Source: Cytidiella melzeri (Eukaryota > Basidiomycota > Agaricomycetes > Polyporales > Irpicaceae). Taken from it: a stretch of DNA of 64,000 bases. Location of the stretch: the NCBI GenBank assembly GCA_022592445.1, contig JABYQR010000071.1, positions 62,001 through 126,000 on the forward strand, written 5' to 3'. The position numbers were made by a program, and so were the translations under genes. Positions within the stretch are counted from its first letter, which is position 1. Every line of letters begins with the position of its first letter. The notes under the pieces were generated by a model. It saw nothing but the letters and a program-made list of their open reading frames with translations, was not told the DNA's origin and made no database searches. Positions 54,640-64,000 of the stretch are shown here, piece after piece.

Positions 54640-56004
54640 TTATCGCCTATCCCGTTCACGGCGACTCTTGTCCGACCGGTCTCTATCTACCGACCTGTCT
54701 CTAGACCTGTCGCCTCCGGTTTCACGTCTCCTCCGCGATTCAGACGTGACGTCTCTGTTATCGTAACCCGCCTTTCCCTCTCTGTCTCCGTAGCGGTCGT
54801 CTCTGCTATATCTATCCTTCACTCGGTCGCGGTCCTCCGGCCTGTACCTATCTCTGTCCCTAGTACGTTCGGCAGACTGAGATCTTCTTCGTGCACTAGG
54901 CGATGGCGTCCGTCTCCTAGATGACGATCCCGAACGTGAGTCTGACTCACGGCTGCCGCTCTCGCCAGCACGACGCTCTTGCTTGATGACGGGAATATAT
55001 CGTTTATCGACAAAGGTCTTCTTCTTCTTCCCTTTACTCCCGTCATCGAATTGCTCTTTCTCCTTTGCTCCAATACCCAAAAGAGCAGGACGAGCTTGTG
55101 GAAGCCAAGGTTCCACCGGCCCCGTACGCTTTCGACTCGCAGCGGTCCCTTCTTTCCAGCCCATGCCACGAAGAAGCGCAGCACCGAACTGATCCACAGG
55201 AGTTCTTTCGTAGTCCTCCATAGTTGCGGGATCGGGAAGCTCCGCCACGTCTTGACGGTAGGCATCATCTTCAGATGGAGGTGGTATGATTTCCACACGA
55301 GGACCGTCCAAGGACGAGTCGCCATTTGCGCTTGATATCAGAGCGCGGATTGCCTTCTGTTCCTCTGTTTCCTCCGTATTAAGTGTCTCCTCAGCCACGA
55401 AGCCAGTCGTGGTCTCTTCCTCCAACTCCATCGCGTCGTTCTCCAACTTGACCCTCTTCCTCATCTGCAAACCAGCTATCTGAGGACCAGCATTGATGCT
55501 GTCCCTCGTCCCAAGACCACCCACGCTGCCATCCGCTCCTGTCTGTGCAGCAGCGCTGGAAGGTATGTATAAGTTCTTCCTCTTCCTCGCTAGCTCCCTC
55601 CAGTCCTTGTTTTGCTGCGCAGGAATCACGAGCGGACCTTTCGGTTTCTTCTTCTCGTGTAGACTGTCAACGATGCCAGCTGCAGTGAGTTGTGGATACA
55701 GTTCTGAGCGATGGAGGAATGCGAATGACACCCACCGCTGAACACCAAACTTGTCGAATCCTGTCACTAGCTCTTCTTCAATGTCCTCATCTTCATCAGA
55801 GCTATCTCTTTCATCGTATGTTCTCGAACCGAGCTTGGGAGAGTCGTGACGCAGAGGGCTCCCTGGAGCACTGCTGTTGGCACTGTTGACGAAACGAGAG
55901 GGTAATGCCGGTATCTTGAAGTCTGAATCAATGCCCGTTGAGCTTGCACGAGACACAGGAGTCGGGCGTCGTATCGTGAAGGAGAGCTTGCTGTCTGAAG
56001 ACAT
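54640..56004 (-). CDS. Spp2/GPKOW-like G-patch splicing factor
   Basis: Start MSSDSKLSFTIRRPTP at 56004. A 72-nt intron (55735-55664, GTGGGT..GACAG) joins GFDKFGVQR to LHEKKKPKGPLVIPA; its length is a multiple of three, so it has no stop if retained. Then come NKDWRELARKRKNLY, an acidic linker, and the G-patch TPVDQFGAALLRGMGWKEG near two thirds of the length, followed by GIGAKEK. The C-terminus is a long Arg/Ser/Asp/Glu-rich tail. Spp2 activates the DEAH helicase Prp2 before the first splicing step. The extended RS-like tail is longer than in the yeast protein. Confidence 0.85.
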   Translation of the reverse strand: MSSDSKLSFTIRRPTPVSRASSTGIDSDFKIPALPSRFVNSANSSAPGSPLRHDSPKLGSRTYDERDSSDEDEDIEEELVTGFDKFGVQRWVSFAFLHRSELYPQLTAAGIVDSLHEKKKPKGPLVIPAQQNKDWRELARKRKNLYIPSSAAAQTGADGSVGGLGTRDSINAGPQIAGLQMRKRVKLENDAMELEEETTTGFVAEETLNTEETEEQKAIRALISSANGDSSLDGPRVEIIPPPSEDDAYRQDVAELPDPATMEDYERTPVDQFGAALLRGMGWKEGTAASRKRTGPVEPWLPQARPALLGIGAKEKEQFDDGSKGKKKKTFVDKRYIPVIKQERRAGESGSRESDSRSGSSSRRRTPSPSARRRSQSAERTRDRDRYRPEDRDRVKDRYSRDDRYGDREGKAGYDNRDVTSESRRRRETGGDRSRDRSVDRDRSDKSRRERDRR

Positions 56005-56316
56005 GATGGTTGCAGCTATTGAACATGAGTCTTTCGTCTGAGACGGTACTGCCGTTCTCGGACCCTGCCGAATATACAATGAGCTTTAGCGCCCATGAAG
56101 TTATCCACTGCGTCTCTCTTTACCCAGGCCCCCACTTCTTGCTTTCTTTCTACCATCTCGATTTCATTTCACTCGTCGCAGTCGTGCAAGTACATTGCGT
56201 ACTTGCTGCCACCGCTAGCTCGGTCGTGACGTACAGGACTACCAGTGGCCAACCAAACGGCACCAATCGGTCGAGTGCTGGGAGATTATTGGAGTAGGAA
56301 GTTGGAATTCACAGCC

Positions 56317-58120
56317 ATGTCCGACAACCTCTCCCCCATGAAGCAGGTTCCTGCAGAGCTTTGGATGTACATGTTTGAGCTGCTGGATAGCTCAAAGGAC
56401 CTCAACAACGTATTGCGAACGTGCAGGAGCTTTCATAACTTTGCGATTAGGGCCTTGCACCGCTCCATTACATGGAAGACACCAAGGGCATTTGCTCACA
56501 ATATGCCCTTTTGGAGAGACGAAGCGGAAGTGATGCTCAACAATGTCGAATGTCTTGACCTACGCATATCAACCTTACCAGACCATGCGCATGGAACGTT
56601 CGTCGACACAAATGGCTGGACGTTCACCCGTTCGGACCCTGACCCGCTCTTCCGATATGCACAAGGTCCTTGGGTCGAAGAGGACCCAAACGATATTCAT
56701 AACATGCCCATTATCAGGACGATAAAGTTCTACAAAATCCAGGAGACTTTCGCCACATCCTTGCTTTATGCGGCGTTAGTGGCAAGGCTGACGTCCTTCA
56801 CCAAACTCCACACCCTGCGACTCCAGAATCTCTTTTTCACAGACGAGTTACTTGGCGCGTTGCATATCCTTCCAGGTCTCCGTACTCTGCACATTGAGTC
56901 CTGTTTCTTCCCACGAAGACAGAACGTTACTGCGCGAGACTATTCGAAGCTGCCGATTACGTCGCTCACTATGGTCAACCTGCGCCGCCAGGTGCTACGA
57001 GGTGGACATCATGGCGAAGATGAGAACCATATATTTGCGGAAATGGACGAAGATATCAACTACGCGTTGGACATCGCCTCAGCGCATAACCTCCGCACGT
57101 TGCGCGTCGATTCCACAGCGGACGTTTTTGCCCTCGTTTATCGCAAGCGCGACCACGGCGCCTACTCGTACAAGATCCCGGAACAGCTCACCCACTTGTA
57201 CGTGATGCGAAAGCGTACCGTGCGGAATACCGTGCAACCGATGTTCCACAGCGAGCAGTTGTTCCCTATAGCTGCCTACGCCGTCATGGAACGCTGTCCT
57301 ACGCTTACGACTGTCTCTCTGGGATACCCTCTTCCCAAACATCACACCTTCCCAAAACACGATTCACTCCCCAATCTCACACATTGCGAAGGTTCCTTGG
57401 ATACAATCGCAGCATTGGCTACGGGCCGCCCTCTGCGCGCTCTCAACATCCTTCGATCGGACGCGGCAACCGAAGGCATACTAGAGACGCTGGCCCGTCT
57501 GTCACAGGAGCATGTAAATTTACAGATGCTCTCCATTCACTGCAAGACTTGGGACCTTGAAATTCTCGACGCTATCACTCAGCTATTCCCCGGCCTTCGC
57601 AAACTCAGAGTAACTTTTGACGCGCGCAAGGTCTGTAAACCTTGGGATCAGGTTGAATTCTGGGCGAGAATCGGGTCAAGGACGCCGTCATATGAGCTCG
57701 CGGAAGACATGCCATCACAACAGGACCATGCCAACGGCCAACAAAGCCCTGATGAGGTTCGTGTCCTCTCTTATTGAATGGAGTCTATTTCTGCACGTTC
57801 TAATTCGCGATCGATCTTAGGATACTATCGTCAGCTTCGGTCCTCACTACCTCTACCGATTGCAGGACCTAAATACGGTCGAGATTTTTGCCATACCATT
57901 TGAAGGCACCGTCGATCATCCTCCGTTCTTGTTTGACAGCACCTTCGAGTCTATCGACGAAGAGCTCCGCAACTTGGTCATACCGTGGAACCGCTATTGC
58001 AAAAGCCTCCGCAAGGTCCAGCTCTATTCTGGATACGTATTGCAACGAGGCTATGAAGGCGGTACTTGGGATATGCACAAGCTGTACGAAATTCTGGAGT
58101 CATCGGACTTCAAGTACTAG
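56317..58120 (+). CDS. F-box protein with leucine-rich-repeat-like region
   Basis: Exons are 56317-57756 and 57821-58120 (64-nt intron, GTTCGT..CTTAG), giving 579 residues. ATG 56317 starts MSDNLSPMKQ directly before the F-box (VPAELWMYMFELLDSS, LRTCRSFHNFAIRAL). The frame is open further upstream, but without another ATG nearby. The rest shows irregular Leu-rich repeats (LHTLRLQNLFF, LRTLHIESCFF). Such basidiomycete F-box proteins are numerous and usually of unknown target; they are thought to be SCF ubiquitin-ligase adaptors. Confidence 0.8.
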
Positions 58121-58430
58121 CCGCTGTCAGTTCACTAGAAGACGACGTCGTGTTTTGTATCACTATGATTCTTTGTATTATTATTAACGTCTGATCGTGC
58201 AAATGTATACATCGATAGGCCTTGATTTCAATTCTGTCTCCTTTGTCTCTGTTGCACTACGACCGTATGTGCTGCCGTAGCTGCTATTCTCTCTTGCCAG
58301 TGTATCACGATGTTTGGACGTTGTGCTCAAAGGCTTTATTACATAATTACAAGTTGTTTCCAGATATCAGTGCATAGTCGTTGAACACTCTATTGTCCAG
58401 GGTACATGGGTAGGTTGAGCTATATGAATG
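58121..58430. other. Intergenic region between convergent genes
   Basis: 3' flanks of the F-box and allantoinase genes. Nothing else recognised. Confidence 0.5.
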
Positions 58431-60035
58431 TTAGAGCAGCTGGCCGATGGGCTGTGCTGTGCCAAACCCTTCCAATGCATCATACACGAGATGACCGCGC
58501 AGGAAGGTCTTCTCCACTCGACCTTTCAGCGTCAATCCTTGATACGGACTCAACTTGTTCCTAAACTTCAGCGACTCCTGTTTCACCTATGTATGCAACA
58601 GGATCAGTTCGGTGTTCAACAGACGCACAGAAAAAGTGGACAAACTTTGTACTCGACTTCCGGATCGAACACAACAATATCAGCATCGCATCCGACCGCC
58701 AATCTGCCCTTCCTGTCTTCCAGTCCAGCGTGCAAAGCTGTACGGAATGAAACCCAATCGACAACCTGGCCGATCGAAACGCCTCGTCTCTGTGCTTCGG
58801 TCCACAGCACGCTCAGTCCGAGACCCAGAGTGCTGATGCCACCCCAGGCGGACATGATGTCGCCTTCATCAAGTTTTTTGAGTGAGGCGACGCATGGGCT
58901 GTGGTCGCTAACGACACAGTCGATCGTCCCGTCGATGAGTGCGTCCCACAGAGCGTCTCTATTTACTTCTTCTCGGATGGGAGGACAGCACTTGAACTCG
59001 GGATGACCGTGCGGGATCTGCGCGGCTGATAACGCGAGGTAGTGGAAACATGTCTCAACCGTCAGTGGCAGTCCGGTAGACTTTGCGGCTCGGACGAGAG
59101 GAAGGGCATCCGAAGCAGACAGATGGACGATATGGAGGCGTAGAGAGGGGTACTGTGCGTGGAGGGAGTTTATCAACTTAATCGCATCAACCTCGAGTTG
59201 TTGAGGTCGAGATGCAAGAAAAGTGCTGTAAAGCGTGGGATCTGCGGATGAAACATCCGGTTGCGCGCCATCCAGCTCAGCATGGAAGCACAAAACGGTG
59301 GTGGTTCCCTAGCAATACGGAGTGAGTACATGTCGCAAATCCTTAGAGTAGCACAACAAATTGTACTTTGAGCTCGTCCATGGCCAGCTCAAGGTCGGCT
59401 CGAGTCACGCACGGAAACTCGTCGACACCACTCTCTATCAGAAAACATTTGAAACCACGGACACCGCTAGTGACGAGTGGCTTAAGGTGAGACTGTTTGC
59501 TACATCAGCAAGAGTGTGGCTTGATAAGACAGGATGAACGACACCTGGTTCCCCGGAATAACGCCTCCCCAGAACGCGACGTCGATGGTGCATTGCCCCG
59601 TCGCTGCCTGGCGCTTAGCATCGAGAAACTCAACAGTCGTCGTGGGCGGAATGGAGTTCAAGGGCATATCCACGACTGTCGTGACACCACCTGATGCAGC
59701 TGCCCGCGTACCGTGCCAAAACCCTTCCCATTCTGTTCGGCCAGGTTCGTTGAGATGGACATGGGCACTGGGCAGATTAAATTAGACGTGCTGTCCCAAC
59801 AGCGTCTCAGATATGCTCACTCGACGAGCCCAGGCAGGATCAGCTTGTCTCCTGCGTCGAGCCACTGTCCATCCGTTGAATTTGGAGACTGCTGTCTTGA
59901 ACGGCGTTGACGGTGAATTTCAGTGATCTTTCCTGTCCCGACGTCGACTACAATCGTGGCAGGCACTCCTACACTTTGGCCTGGCAGAACGACATTTGAT
60001 CCCGTAAAGACGAGCTCTTGAACAACAGAGCTCAT
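58431..60035 (-). CDS. DAL1: Allantoinase
   Basis: Start [19 protein letters not shown] at 60035. [13 protein letters not shown] precedes the first intron, followed by the metal-binding [13 protein letters not shown]. Next are [56 protein letters not shown] (metal His), [40 protein letters not shown] and [15 protein letters not shown] (catalytic Asp region). The C-terminus ends [11 protein letters not shown] with stop 58433-58431. It hydrolyses allantoin to allantoate in purine degradation, releasing nitrogen. About five introns. Confidence 0.92.
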
Positions 60036-60557
60036 TGTGTGCAATGTGTGTGACCAACTGAACCCGGTGCTGCGATAAACAGGCGTGACGATGATGCGCT
60101 ACGGTCGAGTGAAACGCGGATCAGAGTGGTGTACTTCCTATTCGGGCAGGTGATGTTGTTTGACTGCAGGCATCTGCCAGAGCACCGCCTCGGAGCGAAA
60201 CAGACGTGAATCGTGATCCGAGGATGAGAGACATGCATATTTGTGTGAGCTCCTGTGAGCTCCTACGCGCCTTGGCTGCTCCTCCGGGCTGTGATTACTG
60301 TGATGTACGCGGTCACCGCCATCGAAGATTTGGAGTTTCGTCCAAATTAGCTATTTTAACTGCGTATGTACCTCTCAAGACGCTAGTACCCCTTGCTCCG
60401 TCGCAGCTCCATCACCCGCCAAGTAGGCTCGTCCCCAGCCGTTCATAATCCCGTCTCCTCTGCTTGTCTCGGTTGACGTGACAGTTTGCGACCGGACTGG
60501 CTGGCGAGTCTACCTCCCCGATCACCTGCACCACCTCACCCTTCTCTCACAACCCAA
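60036..60557. promoter_or_regulatory. Divergent intergenic region, allantoinase / Yippee gene
   Basis: 522 bp between opposite starts, holding both promoters. No clear TATA box or known motif identified. Confidence 0.4.
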
Positions 60558-61208
60558 ATGTCTCGCCAGTTCCTCGCCGTCGACATCTCGAATGTCACCA
60601 CGTCCCGGCGATGTATGCCATTGATGGGAAGCCCTGTGAAAGAGGCCGTGAAATACCACTGCAAGAGCTGCCGTGCTCGCATTGCGTTGAAATCGAACGT
60701 GGTGTCAACGGTGAGTTCAGGAGACTTCCCGTTTGTTTGTCAACTCATGCTGACAATCACTTATAGGAATTCAGAGGAGAGTCTGGCAAAGCAATCCTAG
60801 CGAACGAAGCGTACGCCGCAATAACGCAGCTCGGTGTGATGGGTACTGACTTGACAAAACAGTAAAAACGTCTCCCTCGCACCACTTACGCTTCTACTCA
60901 TGGACTCCGGCACGTATCGAGTACAGAACTCTTCTTGCTCGGGGTGTGACACCGTCATTGGATGGAAGTTTGTGAGCGCAACGGAGGAGGAAGAAAAGTG
61001 GAAGGAGGGTCACTTCATTCTGGAATTGGAGAACTTGGAGGAGGGGTTTTCGCCGTTGTCGCCGCTCGACCCAGCGACGCTAGAAGCCAGATGGATTCGA
61101 GCGTTGCAGGTCGCCCAAGCAAATTACAACCCGCCTAACTCCTCAGCGTCGCCATGTCGCACGCGTCCAACTGGGCCACGGGCCAGAATCACTGTGGAAG
61201 CTTGTTGA
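60558..61208 (+). CDS. Yippee-domain zinc-binding protein
   Basis: Exons 60558-60710, 60767-60810 and 60863-61208 (56- and 52-nt introns, phase checked) give 180 residues. The Yippee/Mis18-type fold is marked by two CxxC pairs, YHCKSCRARIALKS and SSCSGCDTVIGWKFVSA, with the conserved middle segment NVSLAPLTLLLMDSGTYRV between them. The tail EKWKEGHFILELENL is typical of Yippee proteins, which are E3-complex or nuclear factors of uncertain role. The C-terminal 60 residues are Pro/Ser-rich and not conserved. Confidence 0.85.
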
Positions 61209-61998
61209 CCGAGATTGCTGTTTATGTTTATTACGAGTGGACGGACAAGTCTGGTCTATAACTTAACGTTATTTCTATTTATCCCCTGCTGCATGCTCGC
61301 TATGTTCGCAGGCTGCTGGCATGTAGCTCGCAAAGTCCCATAACGTATTGTTATCAGAGACATTATATGACATTATCATCAACGACCAATGTAAAAATGA
61401 ACGGAGAGTGATGCGCACCACAATTCGCTGGTCTGCGCCAGTTGTCTCAATTCACAGGAGCCAGCAACTCCTCAAAGCCACCCTGGTTTCATGCACATGC
61501 AGTGTGATGGGCACTGCAGCTGAGGTTGTGTTTCACCTTGTACCCACTCGAAAAAGCGACAAGTGAGAGCATCGCCTGTGTCCCCACATTTTCTATGTAA
61601 GTCTGAGGGACTGCATATGTGTCGACAGATGCAGCCGCTGTGAGCTTTCCTAGAACGAGGGACGCGTGAAGATTTCTATCCGCTGGCAGCGAAACAACAA
61701 AGTCGGGATAAAACTTAACCACTGAGTTTATGATCCACACCTTTGATGAAGCTACAAACACAAGTTTGTTGCATGTTTTAGAATCCAGAGAATCTGGTTC
61801 AAGTACTGACTTTTCGTCCGCGGACATGACCAGTGCTCGAACTGACGTTACGCAATGCGGTACATTGATTTCTGTTGAGAATCGAACAGATGACAGGGAT
61901 GGTAATGTCTTCAAGAAGGGTAAGCTCAATAACGAGGCGTATGCAACCGGCTCTCACTTACTACAAATACATAAGCGAGAACGGCCGGCCCTTTGTGC
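61209..61998. other. Intergenic region with one doubtful minus-strand ORF
   Basis: A 146-codon minus-strand frame (61929-61489) encodes segments such as KTCNKLVFVASSKVWIINSV and GTQAMLSLVAFSSGYKV. It shows no domain, no homologue that I know and no clear promoter, and it lies just downstream of VPS29. It could be chance, a short gene or an old fragment. Confidence 0.3.
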
Positions 61999-62789
61999 CT
62001 ACCAGACACTCTGCGCCTGCGGTGGTGGACTGGAAGGTATATTCTGAGGCAGTGTTCTTGGTGGCTCCTTTACCAGCTCTGTGTTCTTCCGATACTCAAT
62101 CTTCTCCACCCTAACCTCGCCTTCAATGAGCTGATACACGTAGGTTACGACTACAGGGCCTTGGATATCCATCAAAGCAAATGATGGTGTCGGTTCGCTG
62201 TACACACGATCAGCACAATTAAGCACTGCTACGAGCAAAACACGTACCCGTTGACATTCCCGATCCATGCACCTGTGGCAGAGCCAGGATTGACGAAGAA
62301 TCGGCCATCATATTCGACGGCTTGGAAGCTATACAGCAGGATGGTGTGAGTTTCGATCGGCGCATGGTACGAGGCTATACATACGTGTGAGTATGTCCGG
62401 ATATGAGTACATCAACGTCTAGCTGCCTCGCGATTGCACTCAGAGAGTCCAAGTCACCAGTCGGCACGCATTGATGACCATGGACGACACCAATTCGTAT
62501 GGGAGAATGGGTCACGGAGACAGACAAAGGTAGAGCACTCTAGATCATAGTCAGCAGACATTAATATGAAACGGCATTCGGTGAAACTGACTTCGTCGTA
62601 ATCCCCCTTTACCACATGTACGTCTGGTGAAACCGTTCTAAGATATTCATACGTTTCACGGTCGCATAGGTTGCCTGTGCAGAGGATTTGCTGGATTTTC
62701 CCGGGTACCAGCAGCTTCTTAAACTTTGGCGGCAGGTCGTGGACACGATGCGGAATGTGCAAGTCGCCAATAACAAGGACGAGAACCAT
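61999..62789 (-). CDS. VPS29: Retromer subunit Vps29
   Basis: Start [20 protein letters not shown] at 62789. [15 protein letters not shown] and [10 protein letters not shown] lie before a GTCAGT donor. Later exons give [47 protein letters not shown] and [19 protein letters not shown]. It is the metallophosphoesterase-like fold with GDLH, GN and GHTH motifs; retromer Vps29 is catalytically inert but binds Vps35. The C-terminus has an extra Pro-rich tail ([16 protein letters not shown]) beyond the usual end, stop 62001-61999. Confidence 0.93.
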
Positions 62790-63019
62790 GGTCGTGGTAT
62801 GAAACGACGCGCAGCGTATGTATTGCTCGGCCGAGCAAAAGGTGACCGATGGCGTAGGGCCGTGCGGACCGGAGCGGCAAGGCCAGAGCGGATTTACCCG
62901 CTCGGCCAAGGCTCGGCATTGGCGAGCTCACTCTCGCACTGCGGGGTCTGTGTGGAACACTTTAAAGATACCACAACCTCATAGCACACGATACCTCCCG
63001 ACCTTGACCACGATTCACC

Positions 63020-63382
63020 ATGGCACACAGTCTCTCAGAGGAATGCACACCACTGAAGAGAAAATACGACTCTTGCTTCAACGCATGGTTTGAAGGCTAT
63101 CTTGAACCAGCCGTTGCTGCCACGCCAGCAGAACGACTAAAGTATTCTCAGGATAAAGCGGAGGAGTACGAGACAAAATGCGGGCAGATATGGTCACAGT
63201 ATAGGACCTGTGTTCAGGTATGTTGTCTCTCTCTGACTATCAATGATTTTGCTGACAACCTGGTCAATCAGCGGGCTGTCAAAGACAAGGGTCTTGATAC
63301 CTTGCTAGATCAAGCCAGAGGGGAGAATCCATTGAAAGACCAGCCAGTTATATCGGAAACAGAGCGGCAACATAGCTCATAA
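63020..63382 (+). CDS. MDM35: Mdm35/TRIAP1 intermembrane-space chaperone
   Basis: Exons 63020-63217 and 63272-63382 with a 54-nt intron (GTATGT..ATCAG) give 102 residues. It has the twin CX9C pattern: C in SEECTPLKRKYDSC and C in YETKCGQIWSQYRTC, both spaced by nine residues. NAWFEGYLE and the C-terminal RAVKDKGLDTLLDQAR with ENPL match the family. Mdm35 partners Ups1/Ups2 in the mitochondrial intermembrane space to shuttle phosphatidic acid and phosphatidylserine. The start and exon phase are clear. Confidence 0.93.
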   Translation: MAHSLSEECTPLKRKYDSCFNAWFEGYLEPAVAATPAERLKYSQDKAEEYETKCGQIWSQYRTCVQVCCLSLTINDFADNLVNQRAVKDKGLDTLLDQARGENPLKDQPVISETERQHSS

Positions 63383-64000
63383 CATCTGGCCCTGCTTCTC
63401 ATCTGTACTATTGAACTAGATACCAACTCCCCTGGTAAGTTTTCCGCTCCTTTCCAGAAGAAATCTGCAGATCTGACCGTTTGCGCGTTACAGTATTATA
63501 TCCTTAATGGTGTACGCTTACACGGTCCCAGCTTTGATGATTGCCTACGCTGTATTATAAACTCCTTCTATGACAGGTGTTCACGAAGAAATTACAAAAT
63601 CACTGCTCTCTGGACGTTGTGGCTGATGAGTGCTCATGCGAAGTTACATGGGACCAACGTGCTGTAGTTGCTAACGTCTTTGAGCGGACATCTACAGCTT
63701 TTAGCCGAGTGAGGCTTGTGTTTGCTGCCGTGGGCTTACGTTTGCTGGGAATAGACCCACGTTGTATCGGTACGTTACCTTATTGCAGTCAAATTTTATC
63801 GCACTGACAGAACTATATTTAGATCTGTCGATTCAATAGACCGTCCCTTTATAAGGTATCACTGAAGAAAATGCGCAAATCACTGGCTTCATGGCTGCAT
63901 CTGCAAGCCCATTCTTGCCAATCTTATGGTAAGTCGATCGTTCACTTCATTTCAACTTAGGGGGTCTGATCGCAGCGCTTCGGGTAGACACGACATGCAC
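63383..64000. other. Right edge, possible start of another gene
   Basis: Short open frames on the plus strand (for example 63577-63807) show no recognised domain. GT..AG-like borders (GGTACGTTACC at about 63768, and near 63931) suggest exons of a gene running out of the window, but I cannot support a reading. Confidence 0.3.

Noticed and set aside
61489..61929. 146-codon ORF as a confident gene
   Set aside because: No domain, no exon structure and no promoter evidence; kept only as a doubtful ORF in the intergenic entry.

Overview
The window looks like nuclear DNA of a filamentous basidiomycete, probably an Agaricomycete. The evidence is many introns of about 50-80 nt with GT..AG borders, closely packed conserved genes (ATG14, ATG18, ATG101, EXO70, CCT3, VPS29, MDM35, an E(z)-type SET gene), a chromodomain Ty3/gypsy element, several Ty1/copia elements and a Tad-like LINE with RNase H. 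No rRNA, tRNA or CRISPR array was seen. All calls come from reading the sequence by eye; exon borders are given only where donor, acceptor and phase agree.

Left half (1 to about 31,480): a transposon graveyard that can be taken apart layer by layer. A Ty3/gypsy chromovirus-type element (gag, pol, shifted chromodomain, 3' LTR 5880-6636) enters from the left edge and cuts into the integrase gene of a minus-strand copia element (copia-1, 6637 to about 9937). Copia-1 also carries a 514-bp TG..CA insertion with four TGAGTCA motifs. Further right is a Tc1/mariner transposon whose left end (10143-10406) and body (29887-31181) are now 19 kb apart. Inside it lies copia-2 (11162-15359 plus 29551-29886). 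Inside copia-2 is a minus-strand LINE (15360-29550) with a 10-bp target duplication and a poly(A) tail. Inside the LINE are a complete copia element (copia-3, 15520-21301) and a 1,854-bp LTR-type insertion (23164-25017). Removing the latter with one copy of its CCGT target duplication rejoins the LINE reading frame exactly. A gypsy solo LTR (10407 to about 11161) joins Tc1 to copia-2 and marks a deletion. Many disabling changes in these elements are C-to-T or G-to-A at former CpG sites, which suggests methylation-linked decay.

Middle (31.5-41.3 kb): two inverted copies of a tiny two-exon secreted-peptide gene (31612-31834 and 36402-36928) flank an ATG14-type autophagy gene. Next come a broken O-methyltransferase copy, an unrelated gene fragment and an apparently complete multi-exon O-methyltransferase. 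Repeated flanking segments show that this part grew by duplication.

Right half (41.9-64 kb): ordinary gene-dense chromatin. In order: a TMEM242-like membrane protein, EXO70, ATG18, an E(z)/EZH2-like SET-domain gene, ATG101, CCT3, an SPP2-like splicing factor, an F-box protein, allantoinase, a Yippee-domain protein, VPS29 and MDM35. Several are head-to-head pairs with 100-250 bp between starts. Membrane traffic and autophagy are well represented (ATG14, ATG18, ATG101, VPS29, EXO70).
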